Assembly (NCBI RefSeq): GCF_049651565.1 | Contig: NZ_JBASCI010000052.1 | Coordinates: 1-12,597, forward strand | Length of the DNA: 12,597 nt | Direction: 5' to 3' | Origin: Brooklawnia sp049651565 | GTDB lineage: Bacteria > Actinomycetota > Actinomycetes > Propionibacteriales > Propionibacteriaceae | In this document: positions 1-7,736 of the stretch, piece by piece | Position numbering within the stretch: the stretch's first letter is position 1 | Layout: every line of letters begins with the position of its first letter | Notes under the pieces: generated by a model | Told to the model about the DNA's origin: nothing | The model's database searches: none | What the model saw: only the letters and a program-made list of their open reading frames with translations | Translations under genes and position numbers: made by a program

Positions 1-413
1 ATCTCCAGCACCGCCTCCACCGAGGCGACCGCCGAGGTGGACGCCACGGCGAGCAGCCAGCCGGCGGCCCGCGCCTCGTCCACCAGCCGGGCCACGCCGG
101 GCCGCGGTGGCACCTGGCCGGTGGCGATCAGATCGGTGTAGTGGCCGGTCTTGCGACGATGCCAGTCGAGCAGCAGCTCGCGCTGCCCGTCCTCATCGGC
201 CGGCAGACCATGCTCGGCGACGAACTGCGGGGTCAGCATGGTGGCCATCCGCTCCTTGCCGCCGCCTATCTTGAGCTTCTCGCCGTACACCTCCTCCGAC
301 CAGGTCACCGGCAGCCCGACCTCGGCGAAGGTCCGGTTGAAGGCGGGCAGGTGAGCGAAGCGCTCGGTATCGGCGAGCACGCCGTCGCAGTCGAATATCA
401 GGGCGTTGGTCAC
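1..413 (-). CDS. HAD-superfamily sugar-phosphate phosphatase/mutase (CbbY/beta-PGM-like), 3' end cut by window
   Basis: The first 137 codons are present; the C-terminus lies beyond base 1. The protein opens VTNALIFDCDGVLADTE, the HAD motif I, with Asp8 as the expected phospho-aspartate nucleophile and Asp10 as general acid/base. An alpha-helical cap follows (about residues 18-100). Motif II is the AST at 124-126, with Ser125 as the likely phosphate-binding residue, as in beta-phosphoglucomutase and CbbY-like enzymes. The motif III Lys and motif IV acids are outside the window. The start is the GTG at 413-411, which overlaps the upstream aldolase stop by 4 bases (GTGA). It has an AGGAGG at 429-424, 10 nt upstream inside the aldolase gene, so translation is probably coupled. 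The family dephosphorylates or isomerises small phosphorylated sugars or phosphoglycolate. Pairing with an aldolase suggests a sugar-phosphate substrate, but which one cannot be read from sequence. Very likely a real gene; specificity unknown. Confidence 0.9.
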   Translation of the reverse strand, partial: MTNALIFDCDGVLADTERFAHLPAFNRTFAEVGLPVTWSEEVYGEKLKIGGGKERMATMLTPQFVAEHGLPADEDGQRELLLDWHRRKTGHYTDLIATGQVPPRPGVARLVDEARAAGWLLAVASTSAVASVEAVLE

Positions 414-1282
414 TGCTCCAGTACCTCCTGGCTACGGTTGGCCGACCCGAACATGCGCGGCAGTTCCGAGATCGACGCGGTCACCGCGGTGGTGATGGCG
501 TCGAACATGCTCGGTGGATCCCACTCGTCGGCGGCCTCGGCCGCCCTGAGGAACTCCAGCGCGCCCTTCATGTAGCTGATCTTGCACTGGGTCGAGATGT
601 TGATCTTGGAAACGCCGGCGTCGATGAAGCTGCGGAACTCCTCGGGGCTGAGCCCGGTACCACCGTGCAGGACGACCCGTCGGCCGCTGGCCTGGCGGAC
701 CTGCCGGGCCCGGTCGAACAGCAGCTCCGGGGCCGCCGAGTACAGGCCATGGGCGGTGCCGAGCTGCGGGGCCAGCATGTCGGTATCGGTGCGGTTGGCC
801 ACGTCGGCCAACTGCTGCACCGAGTAGGAGTGCACCGCCTCGTCGGAGCCGACCCCGTCCTCGACGCCGATGATGTTCTCGATCTCCGATTCCACCGACA
901 GCCCGGCTGCGTGCGCCTTGGTCACCACTTCGCGAGTCTCGCGTTCGGCGGTGGCCAGGTCGCGGTCGGAGGCATCGAACAGCACCGACGACCACCCGGC
1001 CTCGATCACCTCGTCGATCAGGTCGAGGTCGGGGCAGTGGTCGAGGTGCAACGCCAGCGGCACCGGGGATTCGTCCGCCAGCCGGTCGAACAGGTCGGTG
1101 ATCAGGCCGACCCCCTGGGTGCGTGCGGTCTTGGTGGAGATCTGGATGATGAACGGCGACGAGCACTCCTGCGCGGCGCCGATAACGCCGCGCATGCTGA
1201 ACTCGTCGAAGACGTTGACTGCGGGAACGGCGTAGCCGTGCCGTTCGGCGTGGGTGAGCATTGCCAGAGTCGGGTACTTCAC
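410..1282 (-). CDS. Class II ketose-bisphosphate aldolase (fructose/tagatose-bisphosphate aldolase family)
   Basis: A 290-residue zinc-dependent TIM-barrel aldolase; the family reversibly splits ketose bisphosphates to dihydroxyacetone phosphate plus an aldehyde. Visible motifs in order are ALHLDHC (77-83; Asp81 catalytic, His82 zinc ligand), LFDASD (101-106), VESEIENIIGVEDG (130-143), TAHG (176-179; His178 zinc ligand), HGGTGLS (206-212; His206 zinc ligand) and KINIST (226-231, phosphate-binding end). The length is normal for the short fructose/tagatose/IolJ-like branch. The start is the GTG at 1282-1280, with GGGAGG at 1293-1288 and a 5-nt gap. The gene is first in an operon with the overlapping HAD gene (4-bp overlap). 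A promoter and a HutC-type operator lie directly upstream, so it is probably induced by a phosphosugar. This argues for a dedicated catabolic role rather than core glycolysis. Candidates are tagatose-1,6-bisphosphate, fructose-bisphosphate or 6-phospho-5-dehydro-2-deoxygluconate aldolase; sequence alone does not decide. Confidence 0.93.
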   Translation of the reverse strand: MKYPTLAMLTHAERHGYAVPAVNVFDEFSMRGVIGAAQECSSPFIIQISTKTARTQGVGLITDLFDRLADESPVPLALHLDHCPDLDLIDEVIEAGWSSVLFDASDRDLATAERETREVVTKAHAAGLSVESEIENIIGVEDGVGSDEAVHSYSVQQLADVANRTDTDMLAPQLGTAHGLYSAAPELLFDRARQVRQASGRRVVLHGGTGLSPEEFRSFIDAGVSKINISTQCKISYMKGALEFLRAAEAADEWDPPSMFDAITTAVTASISELPRMFGSANRSQEVLEQ

Positions 1283-1300
1283 GTCGACCTCCCATCCTGA

Positions 1301-1314
1301 GTTGTATAGACAAC
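1301..1314 (-). promoter_or_regulatory. HutC/GntR-type operator palindrome for the aldolase-HAD operon
   Basis: On the transcribed strand the sequence is GTTGTCTATACAAC, with 5-bp perfect arms (GTTGT/ACAAC) around CTAT. Its core GTCTATAC fits the GTMTAKAC pattern known for operators of the HutC subfamily of GntR repressors. It lies 18 bp upstream of the GTG start and overlaps the -10 box by 2 bp, so it covers the expected transcription start. A bound protein would block transcription. No GntR gene is in the window, so the regulator must be encoded elsewhere. Confidence 0.6.
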
Positions 1315-1341
1315 CCTAGCGCGGTTTGGGGTCGACGGCAA
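1313..1341 (-). promoter_or_regulatory. Predicted sigma-70-type promoter of the aldolase-HAD operon
   Basis: Reading the minus strand, TTGCCG (1341-1336) is separated by exactly 17 bp from TAGGGT (1318-1313). These are acceptable actinobacterial -35 and -10 elements. The predicted start falls near 1306, inside the operator palindrome, leaving a short leader of about 24 nt that contains the GGGAGG ribosome site. This rests on pattern only. Confidence 0.5.
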
Positions 1342-1388
1342 GGGCGCCTCGTGAACGCCACTTACCCATACCTGTGTGGGGTCGAACC

Positions 1389-2555
1389 TCAGCCGCCGGA
1401 GGTGTCCAGCTCGGCCTCGCCGAGGTCGAGGTCGAGCCCGCAGCGATCGTCCAGCCAGCCCCAGGGCATGGTCACCTTCGATCGCGGGCTGCCCTGCCGG
1501 CCGCGTGGACGTCCCAGCTCGGCGACCGGGTAGTCGGCCGCAGGATCGAGCTGGCTGAGCAGGTCGTCCAGTTCTGCCAGGCTGGCGACCATTCCGAGCG
1601 CGTGGCGCAGCTCTCCGCCAACCGGAAACCCCTTGAAGTACCAGGCCATGTGCTTGCGCAGGTCCTTCATGCCGTGCGATTCACCCCACAGCCGGACCAG
1701 CAGTTCGCCGTGCCTGCGCACGACGCCGGCCACCGCCGCCAGGTTGGGCAGGCTGGTGACCTGCCGGCCCGCGAAGGCGGCCGCCAGGTCGCCGAACAGC
1801 CAGGGACGGCCCAGGCAGCCGCGTCCAATCTCCACCCCGGCGCAGCCGGTCTGGTCCACCATCGCCACCGCGTCGGCGGCCTCCCAGATGTCGCCGTTGC
1901 CCAGCACCGGGATCTCGACCGCCTGCACCAGTTCGGCGATGGCGTCCCAGTTCGCCTTGCCCGAGTAGGCCTGGGCGACGGTACGGGCGTGCAGGCAGAT
2001 CGCCGCCACCCCCGCGTCCTGGGCGATGCGGCCGACGTCGAGGAAGGTCGGGTGGTCGTCGTCGATGCCGATCCGGGTCTTGACGGTCACCGGCACCCCG
2101 TACCGGTCGGCGGCCCGCACGGCGCTGGTCATGATCGCCCGGATGAGGTCGAGCTTCCAGGGCAGGACGCCGCCGCCCCCCTTGCGGGTCACCTTCGGCA
2201 CCGGGCAGCCGAAGTTGAGATCGATGTGGTGGACGCCGAAGCTCTCGCACAGGATGCCAACCGCAACCTCCAGCGAGGCGGGGTCGACACCGTAGGTCTG
2301 CGCCGAGCGGACCTCTTCCTCCGGCCAGAAGGTGAGCATCTCGGCAGTCCTCGAGTCGCCGACGACCAGCCCGCGGGCGGTGATCATCTCGCACACGTAG
2401 AGCCCGGCGCCCTGCTCACGGCAGAGCTGGCGGTACGCCGCGTTGGTGACCCCGGCCATCGGGGCGAGGACGACCGGGGTGTCGACGACCAGTGCTTCCG
2501 GGTTCGACGGGGACCCCAGCCGCAGCGGTTCCAGCAGGGTGGTGGAGACGCTCAC
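1389..2555 (-). CDS. dusB: tRNA-dihydrouridine synthase, DusB/NifR3 type
   Basis: An FMN enzyme that uses NADPH to reduce specific uridines in the tRNA D-loop to dihydrouridine. With the chosen GTG start (2555-2553) it has 388 residues. Motifs: VLAPMAGVTN (29-38, FMN-binding opening of the barrel), EMITARGL (56-63), NFGCP (114-118, catalytic Cys117), VTVKTRIG (157-164), CLHARTVAQAYSGKANW (187-203), LGNGDI (218-223) and GRGCLGRPWLF (244-254). The C-terminal helical tRNA-binding domain follows, with KDLRKHMAWYFKG (297-309). The open frame extends upstream to 2654, but that part overlaps the alpha-galactosidase and is Arg/Pro-rich without family similarity. 388 residues fits the size I recall for the mycobacterial homologue. 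The start lacks a clear Shine-Dalgarno and sits 22 bp after the alpha-galactosidase stop, so it is probably read from that transcript. The last 40 residues are variable. Confidence 0.93.
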   Translation of the reverse strand: MSVSTTLLEPLRLGSPSNPEALVVDTPVVLAPMAGVTNAAYRQLCREQGAGLYVCEMITARGLVVGDSRTAEMLTFWPEEEVRSAQTYGVDPASLEVAVGILCESFGVHHIDLNFGCPVPKVTRKGGGGVLPWKLDLIRAIMTSAVRAADRYGVPVTVKTRIGIDDDHPTFLDVGRIAQDAGVAAICLHARTVAQAYSGKANWDAIAELVQAVEIPVLGNGDIWEAADAVAMVDQTGCAGVEIGRGCLGRPWLFGDLAAAFAGRQVTSLPNLAAVAGVVRRHGELLVRLWGESHGMKDLRKHMAWYFKGFPVGGELRHALGMVASLAELDDLLSQLDPAADYPVAELGRPRGRQGSPRSKVTMPWGWLDDRCGLDLDLGEAELDTSGG

Positions 2556-2577
2556 CCGGTCAAGGATATGCGGGCGT

Positions 2578-4848
2578 TCAGGGCTTGCCGGACGGCTGGG
2601 CCTTCGTCCGCACCTCGCCGGTTCTGACCGGCTCCACGGTCTTCGGCGTGCCATTGGGCCTGGCGAGCTCGCCGACCTTCTTGACCTCGGGTTCCTTCGA
2701 GGCCACGACTGCCCTGGTAACCTCGACGACCAGAGCCTGGTCGGTGAACATCACCGGTGCCCGCAGGACGCCGGCGGCCAGCTGCGCGCCGGTCAGTTCG
2801 ATGGGTTCGCCCTGCCAGGACTCGGGCAGTTGGACCACCTGGTCGCCGAAGACGACGCTGACCCGGTAGCGGGTCTCCGGGTCCAGACCGGGCAGCGGGA
2901 TCAGGCCGTGGTTGCTCGGACCGGCCATCGCCAACTGGGCGATGGCGAAGATGCCGCCCTGCCCGTTGACCACGCCGTGCACCCGCAGTTCGAGGTCCGG
3001 CCAGTCCAGCCGGACCATCCGTCCGGTGTGCAGCAGGCCGCGGTGCTGCTTGTACCAGTCGATCCAACCAGCCAGGATGTCCAGCTCCTCCTCGTCGGCC
3101 TCGGTCAGGTCCCACTCGACGCCAAGGTGACCGAAGACCGCGGTGGCCGCCCGCATCGGCAGACCCACCTCGCGTCCCGAGGTCTGTGACGGCGAGGACG
3201 CGATGTGCGAGCCGACCAGCTCCGGGCTGACGAGCTGCTTGGTCCACCAGTCGATCTGCTGCCGCTCCAGCGGGTCCATGCAGTCGGACGCCCAGACCCG
3301 GTCGGTGCGCTGCAGAACCTCCAGGTCGATGCGCGCGCCACCCGAGCTGCAGGACTCGATCTCCAGGCCGGGGCGCAGCGCCTTCAGCTCCTCCATCAGC
3401 CGGTAGGCGGCCATCGTCTGGTCGTGGACGGCGGCGCGTCCGGTCGCGGTGGACCCCGCCTCCACCAGGTCGCGGTTGTGGTCCCACTTGAGGTAGTCGA
3501 TGTCGTAGGTCTGCAGGATCTCGGCGAGCTGGTCGCGGACGTGGGCGTACGCCTCCGGGATGGTCAGGTTGAGCACCTGTTGGTGCCGGGCCTCGACCGG
3601 CAACCGGCCGGCCGGCTGCAGCACCCACTCGGGATGGGCGCGGGCCAGTTCGGAGTCCATGTTGACCATCTCGGGTTCGACCCACAGCCCGAACTGCATG
3701 CCGGCCTGCTTCACCGCGTCGACCAGCGGTTGCAGCCCGTCCGGCCAGACGTCCGGGCTCACCACCCAGTCGCCCAGGCCCGCCCGGTCGTCGCGACGGC
3801 CGCCGAACCAGCCATCGTCCAGCACGAACCGCTCGACGCCGACTCTGGCGCCCAGCTCGACCAGCTCCAGCAGCGTGGCCAGGTCGTGGTCGTAGTAGAC
3901 CGCCTCCCAGACGTTCAGCGTCACCGGGCGCGGCGTGCTGGGGTGGCGCGGCCGGGCCCGCAGCCAGTTGTGGAAGCGTCCGGCCACCTCGTCCAGGCCT
4001 TCGCCATGGCTGGCGTAGACCCACGGGCCGAGGTACTGCTCGCCGCCGGCCAGCACCATCTCGCCCGGCAGCAGCAGCTCACCGCCGCCCAGCAGTTGGT
4101 AGCCGTTGTTGGTGCGCTCGGCGTAGTGCACGTGGTTGCCGCTCCATGCGGTGTGCACCGCCCAGATCGCGCCCCGGGCGTAGCCGAAGCCGGGGGTACC
4201 AGCGATCAACTGGTAGGCGGAGTCGGGTCCGGTGCGGCCGCGCCGGTTCTCCCGGCGGTGCTCACCGACGATCAGCGGGACGCGTTGGGGTTGGCGTTCC
4301 TTGCCCCAACGACCGGCGAAGTCGAGCAGTTCGCGGGCCTGCCCCGGCACCGGGAGCGCGACCAGCAGTTCGTCGACCTGGTAGGGCGCCTCGGCCAGGT
4401 TGCGGACGCCCGCCCGCACCCTGACCAGGCCTTGCGGGGTGAGGACGGCTACGATCTCCAGTTCCAGGGCGGCGGCCTCGTCGACGGCCAGCGTCCGGAT
4501 CAGGCCGGCGCCGGAGTTGCGCACGCCCTCGGCGACCGGCCGGCCGTCGAGTTCCAGCGAGGTGACCTCGAACCGGGGCGACCAGTCGAGACCCTGCCGG
4601 GACCCGGACAGGCCGGGCCGACCGGCCCACCCGGTGTGTGCCTCGGGCACGATCGCCACCCGGAGCGGATCATCGACCTGGTCGAGCGCCGGCCTCGCCT
4701 TGGCCCGCCGGAGCGATCGCCAGTCGGTCTCGGTCACCTCGCCCAGGTCGGCACCCCAGTGCAGGATCTCGGGCAGCCGACCGGAGTCGACGTCCACGAG
4801 CAGCGAGATACCGCTTGCCCGAAGGGCCACCAGTGCATCAATCGTCAT
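2578..4848 (-). CDS. Alpha-galactosidase, glycoside hydrolase family 36
   Basis: A retaining alpha-galactosidase that removes terminal alpha-1,6-galactose from raffinose-type sugars or galactomannan-derived oligosaccharides. It has 756 residues and no signal peptide, so it acts in the cytoplasm on imported sugars. Layout: N-terminal beta-sandwich (about 1-300), (beta/alpha)8 barrel (about 305-610) and C-terminal beta-sandwich (to about 712). Key motifs: NVWEAVYYD (312-320), FVLDDGWFGGRRDD (341-354), GLWVEPEMVN (387-396), DYLKWDHNRD (451-460; Asp456 nucleophile), ESCSSGG (498-504) and RVWASDCMD (517-525; Asp522 the likely acid/base, Asp525 not excluded). The ATG at 4848-4846 gives a family-typical N-terminus; the ribosome site is only a weak AGGG. 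A Lys/Pro/Glu-rich tail (about 717-756) extends beyond the usual end. No sugar ABC transporter adjoins it. An 84-bp gap with a hairpin separates it from the upstream MFS gene. Confidence 0.95.
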   Translation of the reverse strand: MTIDALVALRASGISLLVDVDSGRLPEILHWGADLGEVTETDWRSLRRAKARPALDQVDDPLRVAIVPEAHTGWAGRPGLSGSRQGLDWSPRFEVTSLELDGRPVAEGVRNSGAGLIRTLAVDEAAALELEIVAVLTPQGLVRVRAGVRNLAEAPYQVDELLVALPVPGQARELLDFAGRWGKERQPQRVPLIVGEHRRENRRGRTGPDSAYQLIAGTPGFGYARGAIWAVHTAWSGNHVHYAERTNNGYQLLGGGELLLPGEMVLAGGEQYLGPWVYASHGEGLDEVAGRFHNWLRARPRHPSTPRPVTLNVWEAVYYDHDLATLLELVELGARVGVERFVLDDGWFGGRRDDRAGLGDWVVSPDVWPDGLQPLVDAVKQAGMQFGLWVEPEMVNMDSELARAHPEWVLQPAGRLPVEARHQQVLNLTIPEAYAHVRDQLAEILQTYDIDYLKWDHNRDLVEAGSTATGRAAVHDQTMAAYRLMEELKALRPGLEIESCSSGGARIDLEVLQRTDRVWASDCMDPLERQQIDWWTKQLVSPELVGSHIASSPSQTSGREVGLPMRAATAVFGHLGVEWDLTEADEEELDILAGWIDWYKQHRGLLHTGRMVRLDWPDLELRVHGVVNGQGGIFAIAQLAMAGPSNHGLIPLPGLDPETRYRVSVVFGDQVVQLPESWQGEPIELTGAQLAAGVLRAPVMFTDQALVVEVTRAVVASKEPEVKKVGELARPNGTPKTVEPVRTGEVRTKAQPSGKP

Positions 4849-4869
4849 GTCAAGCCCTGTCTTTCATGG

Positions 4870-4892
4870 CCCGGCCAGCGCACTCGGCCGGG
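4870..4892 (-). terminator. GC-rich hairpin between the MFS gene and the alpha-galactosidase gene
   Basis: A perfect 7-bp inverted repeat (CCCGGCC / GGCCGGG) with a 9-nt loop lies 40 bp after the MFS stop codon, in an 84-bp gap. No U-run follows, so it is either a U-less terminator of the kind common in GC-rich actinobacteria or an mRNA-processing structure. It lies 21 bp upstream of the alpha-galactosidase start. If it terminates, the alpha-galactosidase promoter must lie very close to or within this gap; I see no convincing one. Confidence 0.4.
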
Positions 4893-4932
4893 ACCGACTC
4901 ATCCTGTCACGCACCCTCGGCAGGAGCGGACG

Positions 4933-6300
4933 TTACTCAACCATTTCCAGGTTTCGGCGTTCGGGCAGCAGCAGCGCACTGGCCGCTGCGATGAGGAAGG
5001 ACGCCGCGAACACTCCGAAGACCATCGGGTTGCCGCCGGCGGCGAGCAGCAACGGGACGCTCAGCGGGGCGATGATGGCCGCCACCCGGCCGGCCGCGGA
5101 CGCCGCCCCGGTCCCGGTGCCCCGCATCGCGGTCGGGTAGATCTCGGGACCGATCGCGTACAGCGCGCCCCACGCGCCCAGGTTGAAGAAGCTCAGCGCG
5201 CAGCCGGCCGCGATGATCCCGGCGGGGCTGGATTGCAGCCCGAACAGCGCGGCGGCCACCCCAGAGCCGAGCAGGAACGTGGCCAGCGTGGAGCGGCGTC
5301 CCCAGACCTCGATCAGCCAGGCCGCCATTGCGTAGCCGGGCAACTGCGCCAGGGTGATCAGCAGCGTGTACTCGAACGACCGCACCAGCGAGTGGCCTTG
5401 CCGGAACAGCAGCGTCGGCAACCAGGTGAACGCCCCGTAGTAGCTGAGGTTGACGAAGAACCAGACCGCCCACAGCGCGATCGTCCGCCTGCGGAACTGG
5501 GGAGCGAAGATGGCCGGCTGTTCGCCGGCCGGCTCCACGCTGGTGGGGGTCTCGGCGACCGCCCGGTCGAATTCGGCCGGCGGCGTGACGCCGGATCGTT
5601 CCTCGAACGCCCGAACCGACTGCTCGGCCTCGGCGGTGCGTCCCCTCGACTCCAGGAAACGGACGGATTCGGGCAGGCTGCGACGCACCACCAGTGCGTA
5701 GAAGGCCGGCACGATGCCGACCAGCAGCGCCCAGCGCCAGCCCGGCCAGCCACCGATCTCGCGGGGCACCAGGAAGTAGCCCAGCAACGCGGCCATGATC
5801 CAGCCGATCGCCCAGAAGCTCTCCAGCCACACCACCATCCGGCCGCGGATCCGTTGCGGCGCGAACTCGCTGACCAGCGTGGACGCGACCGGAAGTTCGG
5901 CCCCCAGGCCGAGCCCGACGACGAAGCGCAGCGCGATCAGCATGGCGACCCCGACCGAGAACGCCGCCATCCCGGTTGCCAGCCCGTAGACCAGCAGGGT
6001 CAGTGCGAAGACGTTGCGCCGTCCGATCCGGTCTGCCAGCAGGCCGCCGACCGAAGCGCCGATCATCATCCCGACGAACCCGATGGAGCCGATCCAGCTC
6101 AACTGGGTGTTGCTGAGCGCCCACTGGGCGGCCAGCGCGGTCATCACGTAGCTGATCAGTCCGACGTCCATGGCGTCGAGCGCCCAGCCGATGCCGGAGC
6201 CGACCAGCAGCTTGCCGTGTTCGCGGCCGAACCGGAGCCGGTCGAGGCGTTCGGCCCGGGTCGGCAGCGTGGTGCCAGGCGTGGTGGTCGGATCGCTCAT
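4933..6300 (-). CDS. MFS transporter, NiaP/YceI-like
   Basis: A 455-residue polytopic membrane protein of the major facilitator superfamily with about 12 predicted membrane segments. A hydrophilic central loop (about 205-270) joins the two six-helix halves, and a charged N-terminal tail (1-28) lies in the cytoplasm. Motifs: GWALDAMDVG (38-47, with Asp42/Asp45 in helix 1), GLLADRIGRR (86-95, the MFS loop 2-3 signature), LRFVVGLGLGAELPVASTLV (124-143), LESFWAIGW (159-167), LAQLPGYAMAAWLIE (317-331) and SFFNLGAWGALYAIGPEIYP (370-389). From memory these closely match Bacillus YceI/NiaP, a nicotinate/nicotinamide importer; other organic acids are handled by relatives. No NAD-synthesis gene adjoins it, so the substrate stays open. 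The start ATG (6300-6298) has GGAGG at 6309-6305, 4 nt away. It lies 31 bp behind glyQS and is probably co-transcribed with it. Confidence 0.9.
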   Translation of the reverse strand: MSDPTTTPGTTLPTRAERLDRLRFGREHGKLLVGSGIGWALDAMDVGLISYVMTALAAQWALSNTQLSWIGSIGFVGMMIGASVGGLLADRIGRRNVFALTLLVYGLATGMAAFSVGVAMLIALRFVVGLGLGAELPVASTLVSEFAPQRIRGRMVVWLESFWAIGWIMAALLGYFLVPREIGGWPGWRWALLVGIVPAFYALVVRRSLPESVRFLESRGRTAEAEQSVRAFEERSGVTPPAEFDRAVAETPTSVEPAGEQPAIFAPQFRRRTIALWAVWFFVNLSYYGAFTWLPTLLFRQGHSLVRSFEYTLLITLAQLPGYAMAAWLIEVWGRRSTLATFLLGSGVAAALFGLQSSPAGIIAAGCALSFFNLGAWGALYAIGPEIYPTAMRGTGTGAASAAGRVAAIIAPLSVPLLLAAGGNPMVFGVFAASFLIAAASALLLPERRNLEMVE

Positions 6301-6331
6301 GGCGCCTCCAGGATCTGTGGTTGCCGATCCG

Positions 6332-7717
6332 TCAGCAGCCGGCCAACCGCTCGGCCAGGTAGTACTGCACCTGCGAGATCGCCACCCGCTGCTGCGCCAT
6401 GGTGTCGCGCTCGCGGACGGTCACCGCGTCATCGTCGAGGGTGTCGAAGTCGACGGTGACGCAGAACGGGGTGCCGATCTCATCCTGTCGGCGGTAACGC
6501 TTGCCGATCGCCTGCGCGTCGTCGAAGTCCACGTTCCAGTACTGGCGCAACCGGGCCGCCAGGTCGCGGGCCTTGGGCGACAGCGCCTCGTTGCGGCTCA
6601 GCGGGAGCACCGCCGCCTTGACCGGCGCCAGCCGCGGGTCGAGCTTCAGCAGCACGCGGGTGTCGACACCGCCCTTGGTGTTGGGTGCCTGGTCCTCGGC
6701 GTAGGCCTCGACCAGGAACGCCATCAGCGAGCGGGTCAGCCCGGCCGCAGGCTCGATAACGTACGGGGTGTAGTGCTCGCCCTTGCCCTGGTCGAAGTAC
6801 TCCAAGGTGGTGCCGGAGTGCCTGGTGTGGGTCGACAGGTCGAAGTCGGTGCGGTTTGCGATGCCCTCCAGTTCGCCCCAGTCCGAGCCGGCGAAGCCGA
6901 ACTTGTACTCGATGTCGACGGTGCGCTTGGAGTAGTGGGAGAGCTTGGCCTTGGGGTGCTCGTAGAACCGCAGGTTTCCCTCCGACAGACCCAGCCCGAC
7001 GTACCAGTCCTTGCGGGCGTCGATCCAGTACTGGTGCCATTCCTCATCGGTGCCGGGCTCGACGAAGAACTCCATCTCCATCTGCTCGAATTCGCGGGTG
7101 CGGAAGATGAAGTTGCCCGGGGTGATCTCGTTGCGGAAGCTCTTGCCGACCTGGGCAACGCCGAACGGCGGCTTCTGACGGGTGGCGTTGAGCACGTTCT
7201 TGAAATTGACGAAGATGCCCTGGGCGGTCTCCGGACGCAGATAGTGCAGACCCGACTCGTCCTCGATCGGCCCCAGGTAGGTCTTGAGCATCATGTTGAA
7301 GTCGCGCGGTTCGGTGTACTGGCCGCGGTTGCCACAGTTCGGGCAGGGCACCTCGTTGAGCGCGACCGCGTCCTCCTCCAACCCGTGCCGGTTCGCGTAC
7401 TCCTCCACGAGTTGGTCGGCCCGCCAGCGCTTGTGGCAGCTCAGGCACTCGACCAGCGGATCACTGAAGACCGAGACGTGGCCGGACGCCACCCAGACCT
7501 CGCGCGGCAGGATGACCGAGGAATCCAGGCCGACCACGTCGTCCCGGCTGGTCACCATGTTGCGCCACCACTGCCGCTTGATGTTCTCCTTGAGTTCGAC
7601 ACCGAGCGGGCCGTAGTCCCAGGCAGCCCGGGTGCCCCCGTAGATCTCGCCGCAGGGGAAGACGAAACCCCGCCGCTTGCAGAGGTTGATGACCTTGTCG
7701 AGAGTGCTTTCCGCCAT
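6332..7717 (-). CDS. glyQS: Glycine--tRNA ligase, single-chain class II (GlyQS)
   Basis: Charges tRNA-Gly with glycine using ATP in the cytoplasm; an alpha2-type enzyme, as in actinobacteria, archaea and eukaryotes. It has 461 residues, the usual length. Motifs: RRGFVFPCGEIYGGTRAAWD (15-34), motif 1 region DYGPLGVELKENIKRQWW (34-51), two CxxC pairs (Cys91/94 and Cys125/128, probable zinc knuckle), RPETAQGIFVNFKN (161-174), motif 2 with GKSFRNE and FRTREFEQME (191-214), motif 3 EPAAGLTRSLMAFL (322-335), then an anticodon-binding domain (about 355-461). The start ATG (7717-7715) gives the family N-terminus; GGGG in the preceding bases is the only ribosome-site candidate. Divergent from znuA and near zur: a glycyl-tRNA synthetase gene next to a zinc repressor gene is also seen in mycobacteria. 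A foldable leader precedes it. Confidence 0.97.
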   Translation of the reverse strand: MAESTLDKVINLCKRRGFVFPCGEIYGGTRAAWDYGPLGVELKENIKRQWWRNMVTSRDDVVGLDSSVILPREVWVASGHVSVFSDPLVECLSCHKRWRADQLVEEYANRHGLEEDAVALNEVPCPNCGNRGQYTEPRDFNMMLKTYLGPIEDESGLHYLRPETAQGIFVNFKNVLNATRQKPPFGVAQVGKSFRNEITPGNFIFRTREFEQMEMEFFVEPGTDEEWHQYWIDARKDWYVGLGLSEGNLRFYEHPKAKLSHYSKRTVDIEYKFGFAGSDWGELEGIANRTDFDLSTHTRHSGTTLEYFDQGKGEHYTPYVIEPAAGLTRSLMAFLVEAYAEDQAPNTKGGVDTRVLLKLDPRLAPVKAAVLPLSRNEALSPKARDLAARLRQYWNVDFDDAQAIGKRYRRQDEIGTPFCVTVDFDTLDDDAVTVRERDTMAQQRVAISQVQYYLAERLAGC

Positions 7718-7736
7718 GAATGCCCCACATGATCCG

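Noticed and set aside
1326..2627. Plus-strand open frame of 433 codons antisense to dusB
   Set aside because: The dusB frame has the full set of DUS motifs; the antisense product is low complexity and has no ribosome site.
2556..2654. Extension of dusB upstream to ATG 2654
   Set aside because: The added 33 residues overlap the alpha-galactosidase 3' end, are Arg/Pro-rich and have no DUS similarity. The GTG at 2555 gives the expected length.
3205..6459. Very long plus-strand open frame (1084 codons) antisense to the alpha-galactosidase and MFS genes
   Set aside because: It is the complement of two genes with clear family motifs. Its translation is rich in Arg, Gln, Pro, Ala and His with no recognisable domain, as expected when GC-biased third positions remove stops from the opposite strand.
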